Shown one piece after another: positions 54,575 through 62,931 of a DNA stretch of 64,000 nucleotides; within the stretch, counting starts at the first letter, position 1, and every line of letters begins with the position of its first letter. The notes under the pieces were generated by a model. The model saw only the letters and a list, made by a program, of their open reading frames with translations, had not been told where the DNA came from and did not search any database. This stretch comes from Sinosporangium siamense (GTDB lineage: Bacteria > Actinomycetota > Actinomycetes > Streptosporangiales > Streptosporangiaceae): contig NZ_BOOW01000032.1 of the NCBI RefSeq assembly GCF_016863435.1, positions 62,001 to 126,000 on the forward strand. Direction: 5' to 3'. A program made the translations under genes and the position numbers.

Positions 54575-57500
54575 GTGCCGTACAAGTCAAGGCGGTGGCG
54601 AACCCTCCTCGTGGGCACAGCCGCCGCCCTCACCTTCGCGCCTTTATGCCTGACCGCCCCGCCGGAAAGGGCTGAAGCCGCTTCGTCCCCGACCCCCGAC
54701 AAGATCGATAAAGCTCTCCTCGCCGACCTCGGCAAAGGACGTAAAACCAGTTTCCTGGTAAGCCTGAAAGGCAGCGCCGACCTCGCCGCCGCCCGGAGCG
54801 CCACCACCAAGGCCGACAAGGCCACCCGCGTCTATCAGGCCAAAAGCACGCACGCCGCCACCGCGCAGGCGAGCCTGCGCTCCCTCCTCACCGCGAGGAA
54901 GGCGGACTTCACCCCGCTCTGGGCGGTCAACGCGGCCAAGGTGACCGGTGACGCCGCGCTCGCGGCCGAGATCGCCAAGCTGCCCGAAGTGGAACGCGTC
55001 GTTCCCGACCTGGTGATCGACGTGGCCCCGCCGCAACCCGCCAAACCACAGGCGGAGGTCAACGGCGTCGGCTGGAACCTCGACCGGATCGGCGCCCCCA
55101 AGGTCTGGAGCGAGTCCGGCACCCGCGGCGAGGGCATCGTCGTGGGCAACGTCGGCAGCGGTGTGCAGTTCAGCCATCCCGCGCTCGCCGCGCAATATCG
55201 CGGCAGCAAAGCCGACGGCACCGTCGATAACAACTACAACTGGTATGACGCCACAGGCGCGTGTGCCGCCACGAACCCGTGCGACACCCAGGACTACGGC
55301 ACCATGAGCACCGGCGCCGCCGTCGGCGGCGTCGCGGCCGACGAGATCGGCGTCGCGCCCAGCGCGAAGTGGATCGCCGCCCGGGGCTGTACGACCAGGT
55401 GCATGGCCAGCACGCTGCTCCTGGCCGGCCAGTGGATGCTCGCCCCGACAGACCTTTCCGGTCGAAACCCCCGCCCCGACCTCGCCCCCGACATCATCGT
55501 CAACACGTGGGGATTCCCCAGGAGCTTCATCGATCCCGGCTTCAACGGCTATCACCGCTGGTACAAGGAGATCGTCGACGCCTGGGTGGCGGCGGGCATC
55601 TTCCCCGCCCTCGACAACGGGCTTCTCTGGCTCTCCGGCCGCTGCAACGATGCATATTCCCCCGGGCAATACGTTAACGGCTACAGCGCGGGCGTCTTCG
55701 ACGTCAACAACGCGATCGCCGGCTTCTCCGGCCGCGGCCCCGGTGAGAACGGCGAGGTCAAGCCCAACATCGCCGCGCCCGGCGTCGACATCCGCGTCGC
55801 CACGCGCCGCGGCGGCTACCGGCAGTGGAGTGCGAGCTGGCTCGGCGCCGCCCACGTCGCCGGCAGTGTGGCGCTCCTGTGGTCGGCCGTCCCCAGCCTC
55901 TACCGGGACATCCCCGCCACCCGCGCGCTTCTCGACCGCACCGCCCTCGACGTCGACGACACCACGTGCGGCGGCACCGCCACCAAGAACAACGTCTGGG
56001 GTGAGGGCCGCCTCGACACCCACGCCCTCGTGCGCGCCGCCCCCGCCGAGCAGATCGGCGGCCTGCGCGGCACGGTCACAGAACCCGGCGGCTCGCCGAT
56101 CGCCCAGGCGACCGTCACCGTCGCCGCCCCGGGCAGCCGCACCGTCGTCACCGCGGCGGACGGCACCTTCGAGATCCCCCGCCTGACCACCGGCTCCCGC
56201 CGCGTCACCGTCAAGAAGCTGGGGTACGGCGAAGCCACCGTCACGGCCGAGGTCACAGCCGGCCAGACCGCCGTGAGCCCCATCGAACTGACCGCCGTGA
56301 CGACACGCGCGGTGTCGGGCCGGGTCACCGTCGACGGCACCCCCGTGAAGGACACGACGGTATCGGTAGCCGGCCTCACGGCGAGCACCGCCACCGACGC
56401 CGAGGGACGATACCGGCTGCCGATGGCCGACGGCACGTTCGAGCTGAAGGTCACCCCGCCCCGCACCGGCTGCGCGGGCAAGACCACCGTGCCGATCACG
56501 GTGAGCGCCGACCTCGTCAAGGACATCGCTCTGCCACGCCGCATGGACGACTTCGGCTATGCCTGCGTCACCGGGGCCGAGCCGTACATCGAGGGCACCG
56601 AGCGGTATGACTTCCCGCTCAGCAGCTTCCCGGAGGCGGCCAGGCCGCCGTTCCCCTTCCCCTTCTACGACCGCACCTTCACCAGGATCTGGCCCAGCCA
56701 GCACGGCTTCATAGGCCTCGACAGCCCAAGCGGAGGATTCATCGGGCCGCCGCCGAACTCCGATTCCATCGGCTATGGGATCTATCCGTTCGGGACCAAC
56801 CTCTTTCACGACGCCCAATCGGGCGTGTACACCCGCACCATCGGCACCGCCCCCAACCGCGCGTTCGTCATCGAATGGCGCAACGTGGCGATCTACGAGG
56901 ACCAGAGCAAACGCGTCTCCGTGTCCACCGTGCTCGGTGAGGACGGGTCGATCAGCTTCCGCTACCGGGGTGTCTCCGACGCTCTCACCGCCGGGGGCAA
57001 CGCCTCCATCGGCCTGGAGGGCGCCGCCGACAACGCCATGGGCTTCTCCTACTCCTACAGGACCCCCGTGCTCACCGAGGGGCACAGTGTGACCTTCACC
57101 AACCTCAGGCACGGGCAGGTCAGCGGCAGGGTCACCGACGCCAACGACGGCAAGCCCCTCGCCGGGGCGGCCGTGAAGATCGGCGATGTGGCGACGACGG
57201 TCACGTCGGCCGACGGCGCCTTCAGCGGGTTCGTGCCGCCAGGCGACTATCCCGTCACCGTGTCCAAGGAGCACTACGGCACGTTCACCCGTCAGGTCAC
57301 CGCCGCGATCGGCGCCCGGGCGACCGCCGACTTCCCGCTGGTCACCGGCAAGGTGAGCGCCTCCGTCGACCAGATCGACCTGGTCATGCCGGCGGACACC
57401 ACCAAGACCGGCACGATCACACTCACCAACCTGGGCGGCGCCACCGCCTACACCGTACGGACCGACCCCGTGCAGGGGTGGCTCAGCGTGACCCCGTCCA

Positions 57501-58144
57501 GTGGCGAGCTCGCCCCCGGCCAGTCCGTCACGGTCACGGTCACCGGCGGCAGCGCGGGTGTGCGACCGGGATCCTTCCGTACCGGAACGGTGACCGTGCG
57601 GTCCGTAAGCGGCGCGCGGCCCCAGATCGACGTCCCGATCACCGTCGCCGTGCCCCGGCACCAGGTCGCCGTCGACGTGGGCGGCACCGCCGACGTCACG
57701 GACGGCTCCGGTGAGCGCTGGAGCGCCGACCGGGCCTACACCCCGGGAGGCTGGGGCTATATGGGCACGAGGACCCGCACCCACACCGCGACCAGGGCGA
57801 TCGGCGGCACCTCCGAGCAGACATTGTTCAAGACGGCACGTGAGTCGATGCTGGAATATCGCTTCGACCAGGTCCCGAACGGCGTCTACACCGTCGAACT
57901 CGGCTTCGCCGAGACCCGGAACACGCGTCCCGGGCAGCGCGTCTTCGACGTCATGGCCGAGGGTCAACTGGCCGTTCCGCTGCTCGACCTGGCCGGGGAC
58001 GTCGGCGCCTACACCGCGACCACCCGCGTCTACACGGTCAAGGTGACCGACGGCCAGCTCAACCTCCGCTTCGTAGGGCAACGCGGAAACACGCTCGTCA
58101 ACGCCATCCGCATCTCAGAGCGCCCCGACAAGACCATTCCGTAG
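54575..58144 (+). CDS. Secreted S8-like pseudoprotease with carboxypeptidase-regulatory-like and malectin-like domains (copy 1)
   Basis: 1189 residues; GTG 54575 with AAGGAGA upstream. A signal peptide (1-35) and an I9-like propeptide (40-150) precede a subtilisin-fold domain (165-490) that starts GEGIVVGNVGSGVQFSHPALAAQYRG. All three catalytic sites differ from active relatives: NVGSGV replaces the D-T-G motif; YGTMSTG replaces HGTH; and SASWLGAAHVAG replaces GTSMAAPHVAG, with Trp (55838-55840) at the Ser position. Two carboxypeptidase-regulatory-like beta domains, a beta-rich region, a third such domain, a BACON/Ig-like domain (930-1015) and a malectin-like C-terminal domain (1020-1180) follow. 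It probably binds glycans or proteins outside the cell instead of cutting peptides. Confidence 0.88.
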   Translation: MPYKSRRWRTLLVGTAAALTFAPLCLTAPPERAEAASSPTPDKIDKALLADLGKGRKTSFLVSLKGSADLAAARSATTKADKATRVYQAKSTHAATAQASLRSLLTARKADFTPLWAVNAAKVTGDAALAAEIAKLPEVERVVPDLVIDVAPPQPAKPQAEVNGVGWNLDRIGAPKVWSESGTRGEGIVVGNVGSGVQFSHPALAAQYRGSKADGTVDNNYNWYDATGACAATNPCDTQDYGTMSTGAAVGGVAADEIGVAPSAKWIAARGCTTRCMASTLLLAGQWMLAPTDLSGRNPRPDLAPDIIVNTWGFPRSFIDPGFNGYHRWYKEIVDAWVAAGIFPALDNGLLWLSGRCNDAYSPGQYVNGYSAGVFDVNNAIAGFSGRGPGENGEVKPNIAAPGVDIRVATRRGGYRQWSASWLGAAHVAGSVALLWSAVPSLYRDIPATRALLDRTALDVDDTTCGGTATKNNVWGEGRLDTHALVRAAPAEQIGGLRGTVTEPGGSPIAQATVTVAAPGSRTVVTAADGTFEIPRLTTGSRRVTVKKLGYGEATVTAEVTAGQTAVSPIELTAVTTRAVSGRVTVDGTPVKDTTVSVAGLTASTATDAEGRYRLPMADGTFELKVTPPRTGCAGKTTVPITVSADLVKDIALPRRMDDFGYACVTGAEPYIEGTERYDFPLSSFPEAARPPFPFPFYDRTFTRIWPSQHGFIGLDSPSGGFIGPPPNSDSIGYGIYPFGTNLFHDAQSGVYTRTIGTAPNRAFVIEWRNVAIYEDQSKRVSVSTVLGEDGSISFRYRGVSDALTAGGNASIGLEGAADNAMGFSYSYRTPVLTEGHSVTFTNLRHGQVSGRVTDANDGKPLAGAAVKIGDVATTVTSADGAFSGFVPPGDYPVTVSKEHYGTFTRQVTAAIGARATADFPLVTGKVSASVDQIDLVMPADTTKTGTITLTNLGGATAYTVRTDPVQGWLSVTPSSGELAPGQSVTVTVTGGSAGVRPGSFRTGTVTVRSVSGARPQIDVPITVAVPRHQVAVDVGGTADVTDGSGERWSADRAYTPGGWGYMGTRTRTHTATRAIGGTSEQTLFKTARESMLEYRFDQVPNGVYTVELGFAETRNTRPGQRVFDVMAEGQLAVPLLDLAGDVGAYTATTRVYTVKVTDGQLNLRFVGQRGNTLVNAIRISERPDKTIP

Positions 58145-58149
58145 ACAAA

Positions 58150-58191
58150 CCGGGGCCCCCGATCCCGCGCATGCCGCGGGACGGGGCCCGG
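58150..58191 (+). terminator. Long GC hairpin between the two pseudoprotease genes
   Basis: Complementary arms CCGGGGCCCCCGATCCCGCG and CCGCGGGACGGGGCCCGG surround a CATG loop, with one or two bulges. It lies directly after the first gene's stop and before the ribosome-binding site of the second. It may reduce read-through or stabilise the mRNA. Confidence 0.75.
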
Positions 58192-58230
58192 ATTTCCCGG
58201 TGGACATCTCCCCGGTTTGAAGGAGACCGC

Positions 58231-61200
58231 ATGTCTCGTTCGTCCAGGCGTTGGCGGAGGGCTCTGCTCGGCGCCGCCACAGCCCTCGCGTTCCTGCTGC
58301 CCCAGAGTGTGGCCCAGGCCGCACCGACCCCCGACAAGGTGGACAAGGCGCTTCTCGCGGAGTTCGCCAAGAAGCCCGCCACTTCCTTCATCGTGCACCT
58401 GAAGGAGGGCGCCGACCTCAAGACCGCCGCCACGGCCACGACCAAGGCCGACAAGGGCGCCCGTGTCCTGAAGACCAAGTCCGCTCATGCCGCCAAGAGT
58501 CAGGCCGATCTCCGTAGCCTGCTCACCTCACGCAAGGCGGATTTCACTCCCTACTGGATCGCCAACGCGGTCAAGGTGACCGGCGACGCCGGTCTCGCCG
58601 CCGAGATCGCCGAACTGCCGCAGGTCGAGCGGGTCAGGCCGGACACGGTCTACACCCTGCCCCCCATAACCTTCACTCCGGAGGCGAAGACACAGCCGAC
58701 GCCCAACGCGATCGACTGGAACCTCGATCGCATAGGCGCCCGAAGGGTGTGGAGCGAGTTCGGCACCCGCGGTGAGGGCATCGTCGTGGGCTCGATCGAC
58801 GCCGGTGTGAAGGGGAGCCACTACGGCCTCACCAATCAATACCGCGGGGAAGGGTGGTCTCAGACGGCGAATCCTCACGACTACAACTGGTTCGCCCCTC
58901 TGGACGACTGCCATACGCCGTGCGACTACAACAGCTACGGCACCTTCAGCATGGGCATCATGGTCGGCCAGGACAGGTGGCGCGAAGTCGGCGTCGCCCC
59001 CGGTGCCAAGTGGATCGCGGCCAAGGCGTGCGGCCCCTACGGCTGCCCGCTGTCCTCGCTGCTCGCCGCCGGGCAGTGGATGCTCGCCCCCACCGACTAC
59101 AACGGGCAGAACCCCCGCCCCGATCTCGCTCCCGACATCGTCAACAACTCGTGGTCCTGGCGTGACATCGACCCGTACTTCGCCCCGGTGGTCGACGCCT
59201 GGGTCGCGGCCGGCATCTTCCCCGTCTTCGCCGGGGGCAGCAAGGGGCCGGCGTGCAACACCGGCGCATCCCCCGGTCTCGGCCCCAACGCCTACGTCGT
59301 GGGCGCGTTCGACGAGGCCGGCGCGATCGCTCCCGTTTCCGGGCGGGGTCCCGGCGCGAACGGTGAGACCAAGCCGGACATCGCCGCCCCAGGGGTGAAC
59401 ATCTACTCGGCGATCGACAACCTCGAGGTGGACTACGCCAGGGCCTCCGGCACCTGGACGGCGGCGCCCCACGTCTCGGGCGCCGTGGCGCTCCTGTGGT
59501 CGGCCTCCCCGGCCCTGCGGGGCGACGTCGCCGCCACCCGCGCCCTCCTCGACCGCACGGCGGCCGACGTCGACGACGTGAGCTGCGGCGGCACCGCGGC
59601 CGAGAACAACGTCTGGGGCGAAGGCCGCCTCGACGCCTACGAGGCCGTCCGCAACGCCCCCGCCGTCCCCACCGGCGGGCTCAAGGGCACCGTCACCTCC
59701 GGCGGCACCCCCGTCGCCGGCGCGAGCGTCACCCTCACCGGCCCCCTCGCCAGGAAGGTCTACACCGGGCGGGACGGTGCCTACACCGTGCCGCGCCTGG
59801 CGACCGGCACCTACCAGGTCACCATGCGCAAACTCGGGTACGGCGACGCCACCGCCGAGGCCGCCGTGGAAGCCGGCCAGACCGCGGTGCGGGACGTGGC
59901 GATGACGGCGCAAGCCGTACACTCCCTCTCCGGCACCGTCACCGCCGGCGGCGAGCCCGCGGCCGGAGTGGAGGTGGCGGTCGGCCACTTCGAGAACGTG
60001 ATCACCGACGCGACGGGACGCTACCGGCTGACCGTGCCGGGCGGCGACTACAAGCTGACGGCGAAGCCGCAGCCCGGCCGCTGCGTGGGGCCGGCCGACC
60101 TGCCGGTCACCGTGAACGCGGACGTGACCAAGGACATCGTGCTGCCCAACCGCACGGACGACTTCGGCCACACTTGCGTGGTCAGGAAGGGCGGCTTCGC
60201 CTCGGGCACCGAACGGCACACGTTCCCGGGACTGTCGTCGTCGCTTCCGATCGGCCTGCCGTTCGACTTCCCGTTCTACGGAAAGGTCTACCGCAGCGGA
60301 TGGATCACCTCCAGGGGTGGCCTGAGTTTCCTGAGCGACGCCGTGCCGCAGTTTCTTCCCGTCCTGCCCGCGCCGGAGCAGCCCAACGCGGGGATCTATC
60401 CGTCCTGGGGCATGCAGAGGATGGACCCCAACACCGGGGCCTACACCGCGACGATCGGCACGGCGCCCCACCGCGCCTTCATCATCGAATGGCGTGACGC
60501 GCACATGCCCGCCGTGCCAGGGCAGGAGACGTTCTTCTCCTTCTCCATCGCACTGCACGAGAACGGCTCCATCACCTTCGGTTACAAGGGCGACGTGCAG
60601 TTCAGCGGCACCACGGCCCTGGAGAACGGTGACGGCACCGACGCCTTCGTCTTCGCCCAAGACCGGCCCGACTCGATAGCCGGCGGTCAGAGCATCACCT
60701 TCACCCCGAGCCGGCACGGACTGCTGACCGGCAAGGTCACCGACGCCGCCGACGGCAAACCCCTCGCCGGGGCCACCGTGAAGGCCGGCACCGCCGGGAC
60801 CTTCACCACCGGCGCCGACGGCACCTTCGTCGGCCAGGTGCCGCCGGGCGACCACCAGGTGACGATCGAGAAGCAGGACTACGGCACGGTCACCCAGAAC
60901 GTCACCGTCACTACCGGCGCCTGGACCCGCGCCGACGCCACCCTGGTCACCGGCAGTGTGAGCACATCCGTCAGTGAGATCGAGTTCGTGACCCCCGCCG
61001 GCTCCGCCAAGAGCCGCAAGGTCACCCTCCGCAACCTCGGTACGGCGGCAGCCACCTTCGCGCTGAAGACCGACCTGGACGCGACCTGGCTGAAGGTGAC
61101 CCCCGACACCGGCGAACTCGCCCCCGGCGCGGCGGCCACCGTGACCGTCACCGGGGACAGCGCGGGAGTGCCGGAAGGCGAGTTCCGCACCGGGAAACTG

Positions 61201-61752
61201 CGACTCTGGCTGAACGGCGGCCAGACACCCCGCACGGAGATCCCGGTGACCCTGGCGGTGCCCAAGCACCGGATCGCCGTCGACGTCGGCGGCACCCGCG
61301 AGGTCGTCGACTCCCTCGGCGAACGGTGGAGCCCCGACCGGGCCTACACCGCCGGCGGCCACGGCTACATCGGCCCCCGGAGCCGGGTACGGAGCACCAC
61401 CAGGACCGTCAAGGACACCGACGAGCAGGCCCTGTTCAAGCGGGCACGCGAGTCGATGCTCGAATACCGCTTCGACAACGTGCCGAACGGTGTCTACACC
61501 GTCGAACTCGGCTTCGCCGACCTCCGCAACACCCGGCCGGGACGCCGCGTCTTCGACGTCCTCGCCGAGGGCGCTCTCGCCGTTCCGCTCCTCGACCTGG
61601 CCCACGAGGTCGGCACCTACACCGCCACCACCCGCGGCTACACGGTGCGGGTGACCGACGGCCAGCTCAACCTGCGCTTCCCCGCCCGCGTCGGCGCCCC
61701 CATCGTCAACAGCATCCGGGTCACCGAACGCCCCGACAAGACCACTCCCTAA
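58231..61752 (+). CDS. Secreted S8-like pseudoprotease, tandem paralogue (copy 2)
   Basis: 1173 residues; ATG 58231 has AAGGAG five bases upstream. It has the same domain order as copy 1. The signal peptide is SRRWRRALLGAATALAFLLPQSVAQA. The catalytic Asp is retained (GEGIVVGSIDAGV), but the His is Tyr (NSYGTFSMG in place of GHGTHTMG), the oxyanion Asn is altered (AGGSKGP) and the Ser is Trp (GTWTAAPHVSG, Trp at 59455-59457, where the usual TCG codon needs one base change). It should not have protease activity by the normal mechanism. The C-terminal malectin-like domain (HRIAVDVGGTREVVDSLGERWSPDRAY...FDVLAEGALAVPLLDLAHEVG) is closely similar to that of copy 1. Confidence 0.9.
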   Translation: MSRSSRRWRRALLGAATALAFLLPQSVAQAAPTPDKVDKALLAEFAKKPATSFIVHLKEGADLKTAATATTKADKGARVLKTKSAHAAKSQADLRSLLTSRKADFTPYWIANAVKVTGDAGLAAEIAELPQVERVRPDTVYTLPPITFTPEAKTQPTPNAIDWNLDRIGARRVWSEFGTRGEGIVVGSIDAGVKGSHYGLTNQYRGEGWSQTANPHDYNWFAPLDDCHTPCDYNSYGTFSMGIMVGQDRWREVGVAPGAKWIAAKACGPYGCPLSSLLAAGQWMLAPTDYNGQNPRPDLAPDIVNNSWSWRDIDPYFAPVVDAWVAAGIFPVFAGGSKGPACNTGASPGLGPNAYVVGAFDEAGAIAPVSGRGPGANGETKPDIAAPGVNIYSAIDNLEVDYARASGTWTAAPHVSGAVALLWSASPALRGDVAATRALLDRTAADVDDVSCGGTAAENNVWGEGRLDAYEAVRNAPAVPTGGLKGTVTSGGTPVAGASVTLTGPLARKVYTGRDGAYTVPRLATGTYQVTMRKLGYGDATAEAAVEAGQTAVRDVAMTAQAVHSLSGTVTAGGEPAAGVEVAVGHFENVITDATGRYRLTVPGGDYKLTAKPQPGRCVGPADLPVTVNADVTKDIVLPNRTDDFGHTCVVRKGGFASGTERHTFPGLSSSLPIGLPFDFPFYGKVYRSGWITSRGGLSFLSDAVPQFLPVLPAPEQPNAGIYPSWGMQRMDPNTGAYTATIGTAPHRAFIIEWRDAHMPAVPGQETFFSFSIALHENGSITFGYKGDVQFSGTTALENGDGTDAFVFAQDRPDSIAGGQSITFTPSRHGLLTGKVTDAADGKPLAGATVKAGTAGTFTTGADGTFVGQVPPGDHQVTIEKQDYGTVTQNVTVTTGAWTRADATLVTGSVSTSVSEIEFVTPAGSAKSRKVTLRNLGTAAATFALKTDLDATWLKVTPDTGELAPGAAATVTVTGDSAGVPEGEFRTGKLRLWLNGGQTPRTEIPVTLAVPKHRIAVDVGGTREVVDSLGERWSPDRAYTAGGHGYIGPRSRVRSTTRTVKDTDEQALFKRARESMLEYRFDNVPNGVYTVELGFADLRNTRPGRRVFDVLAEGALAVPLLDLAHEVGTYTATTRGYTVRVTDGQLNLRFPARVGAPIVNSIRVTERPDKTTP

Positions 61753-61761
61753 CCGCTCACC

Positions 61762-61791
61762 GGCCCGCGCACCGCCCCCGGTGCGCGGGCC
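61762..61791 (+). terminator. Strong GC hairpin after the second pseudoprotease
   Basis: GGCCCGCGCACCG (61762-61774) and CGGTGCGCGGGCC (61779-61791) form a perfect 13-bp stem with a four-base CCCC loop, 10 bases after the TAA. It likely terminates the tandem pair. Confidence 0.85.
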
Positions 61792-61796
61792 CTTCC

Positions 61797-61810
61797 GGCT
61801 TCGCCGTACC
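61797..61810 (-). repeat. Dispersed motif GGCTTCGCCGTACC
   Basis: Exact reverse complement of GGTACGGCGAAGCC at 33452-33465, located between the terminator and the MoxR gene. Confidence 0.45.
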
Positions 61811-61857
61811 GCGATATTGAGGTGCCGAGATCTGCCCCCTTCGTCATCCTTGGGGGC

Positions 61858-62931
61858 ATGCAGGCGAACATGACGGTCACCCCGGCGCGGCTTCCCGAGT
61901 TGCTCCTGCACGTGGCCGTGGTGCGGCCCGTCTTTCTGTGGGGGGCGCCCGGCATCGGCAAGAGTTCGCTCGTGCGGGACTTCGCCGGCTCGCTGGGACT
62001 TGAGTGTGTCACCCTCCTCGGCACCCAACTCGCCCCCGAGGACCTCATCGGGGTGCCGGAGCTCCGCGACGGCCGCAGCAGATTCGCCCCGCCGGAGTCC
62101 ATCGCCCGCGACGAGCCGTATTGTCTGTTCCTCGACGAGCTCAACGCCTCGTCGCCCGAGGTGCAGAAGGCGTTCTACTCGCTGATTCTGGACCGCAGGA
62201 TCGGCACCTACGAACTCCCCGAGGGCTCGGTCGTGATCGGGGCCGGTAACCGTGCCACCGACAACGCGCTCGCCCGGCCGATGGCCTCGGCGCTCATCAA
62301 CCGCCTTGTTCATGTGCACATGCGGGCAAGCGTCGACGACTGGCTGAAATGGGCGGTCGATCATGGCATCCACCCGTGGATCGTCGATTACCTCGTACAG
62401 CGGCCCGACCACCTGTGGAGCGCGCCGCCCAAGACCGAGGAGGCGTTCTCCTCGCCGCGTGCCTGGCACATGCTGTCCGACGTCATCACCTCGTACGGCG
62501 AGGGCATCGACGACGAGACCCTCGCCATACTGGCGTTCGGCACGCTCACCGCCACCCACGCGTCGGCTTTCCGGGCCTACGTCAAGACCGTGCGCCACGC
62601 GTACGACCTCGACGCGGTCATCAAGGGCGACGCGCCCTGGCCGCGCCGGCCTGAGGAGCGCGACCTGCTCTACTTCCTGTCGGAGACCTTCCGGGCGCGG
62701 CTCGTGAAGGAGCTTCCCGCCGACAAGCGCGGCGGCGGGAGACACGGGCGGGATCTGGCCTTCCGCGCGAAGGCGCTGCTGGTGGAGCTGGCCGAGATCT
62801 CCCTGGAGTGCGCGCAGCTCGTCATCGCAGAGGACGAGCACGGGGCGCCCGTGCTGCCGACGTGGTTCCTCGTCGAGGTCGGCCGCGACCTGCCGCGCCT
62901 GGCGGCGGCACGCGCCGGCCACAGGTCGTGA
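61858..62931 (+). CDS. MoxR-type AAA+ ATPase
   Basis: About 357 residues. Walker A is VFLWGAPGIGKSSLVRDF and Walker B is PYCLFLDELNASSPEVQKAFYSLILDRRIGTYELPEGSVVIGAGNR, with the sensor-1 Asn. Later, RPMASALINRLVHVHMRASVDDWLKWAVDHG is the helical lid of MoxR/RavA-like enzymes. Members act as chaperone-like ATPases that assemble or activate VWA or metal-dependent partners. ATG 61858 was chosen by length; GTG 61822 and ATG 61870 are alternatives, and none has a good ribosome-binding site. It overlaps the next gene by GTGA, so it works with the DUF2201-like peptidase. Confidence 0.9.
   Translation: MQANMTVTPARLPELLLHVAVVRPVFLWGAPGIGKSSLVRDFAGSLGLECVTLLGTQLAPEDLIGVPELRDGRSRFAPPESIARDEPYCLFLDELNASSPEVQKAFYSLILDRRIGTYELPEGSVVIGAGNRATDNALARPMASALINRLVHVHMRASVDDWLKWAVDHGIHPWIVDYLVQRPDHLWSAPPKTEEAFSSPRAWHMLSDVITSYGEGIDDETLAILAFGTLTATHASAFRAYVKTVRHAYDLDAVIKGDAPWPRRPEERDLLYFLSETFRARLVKELPADKRGGGRHGRDLAFRAKALLVELAEISLECAQLVIAEDEHGAPVLPTWFLVEVGRDLPRLAAARAGHRS

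Noticed and set aside
54644-58081. A 1145-residue open frame antisense to the first pseudoprotease
   Set aside because: It exists because GC-biased codons create open antisense frames. The sense strand has a signal peptide, a ribosome-binding site and recognisable domains; the antisense product is Gly/Arg/Val-rich without any.
58528-62922. A 1464-residue open frame antisense to the second pseudoprotease and the MoxR gene
   Set aside because: It crosses two convincing genes, a strong hairpin terminator and several family motifs on the opposite strand. Composition alone explains it.
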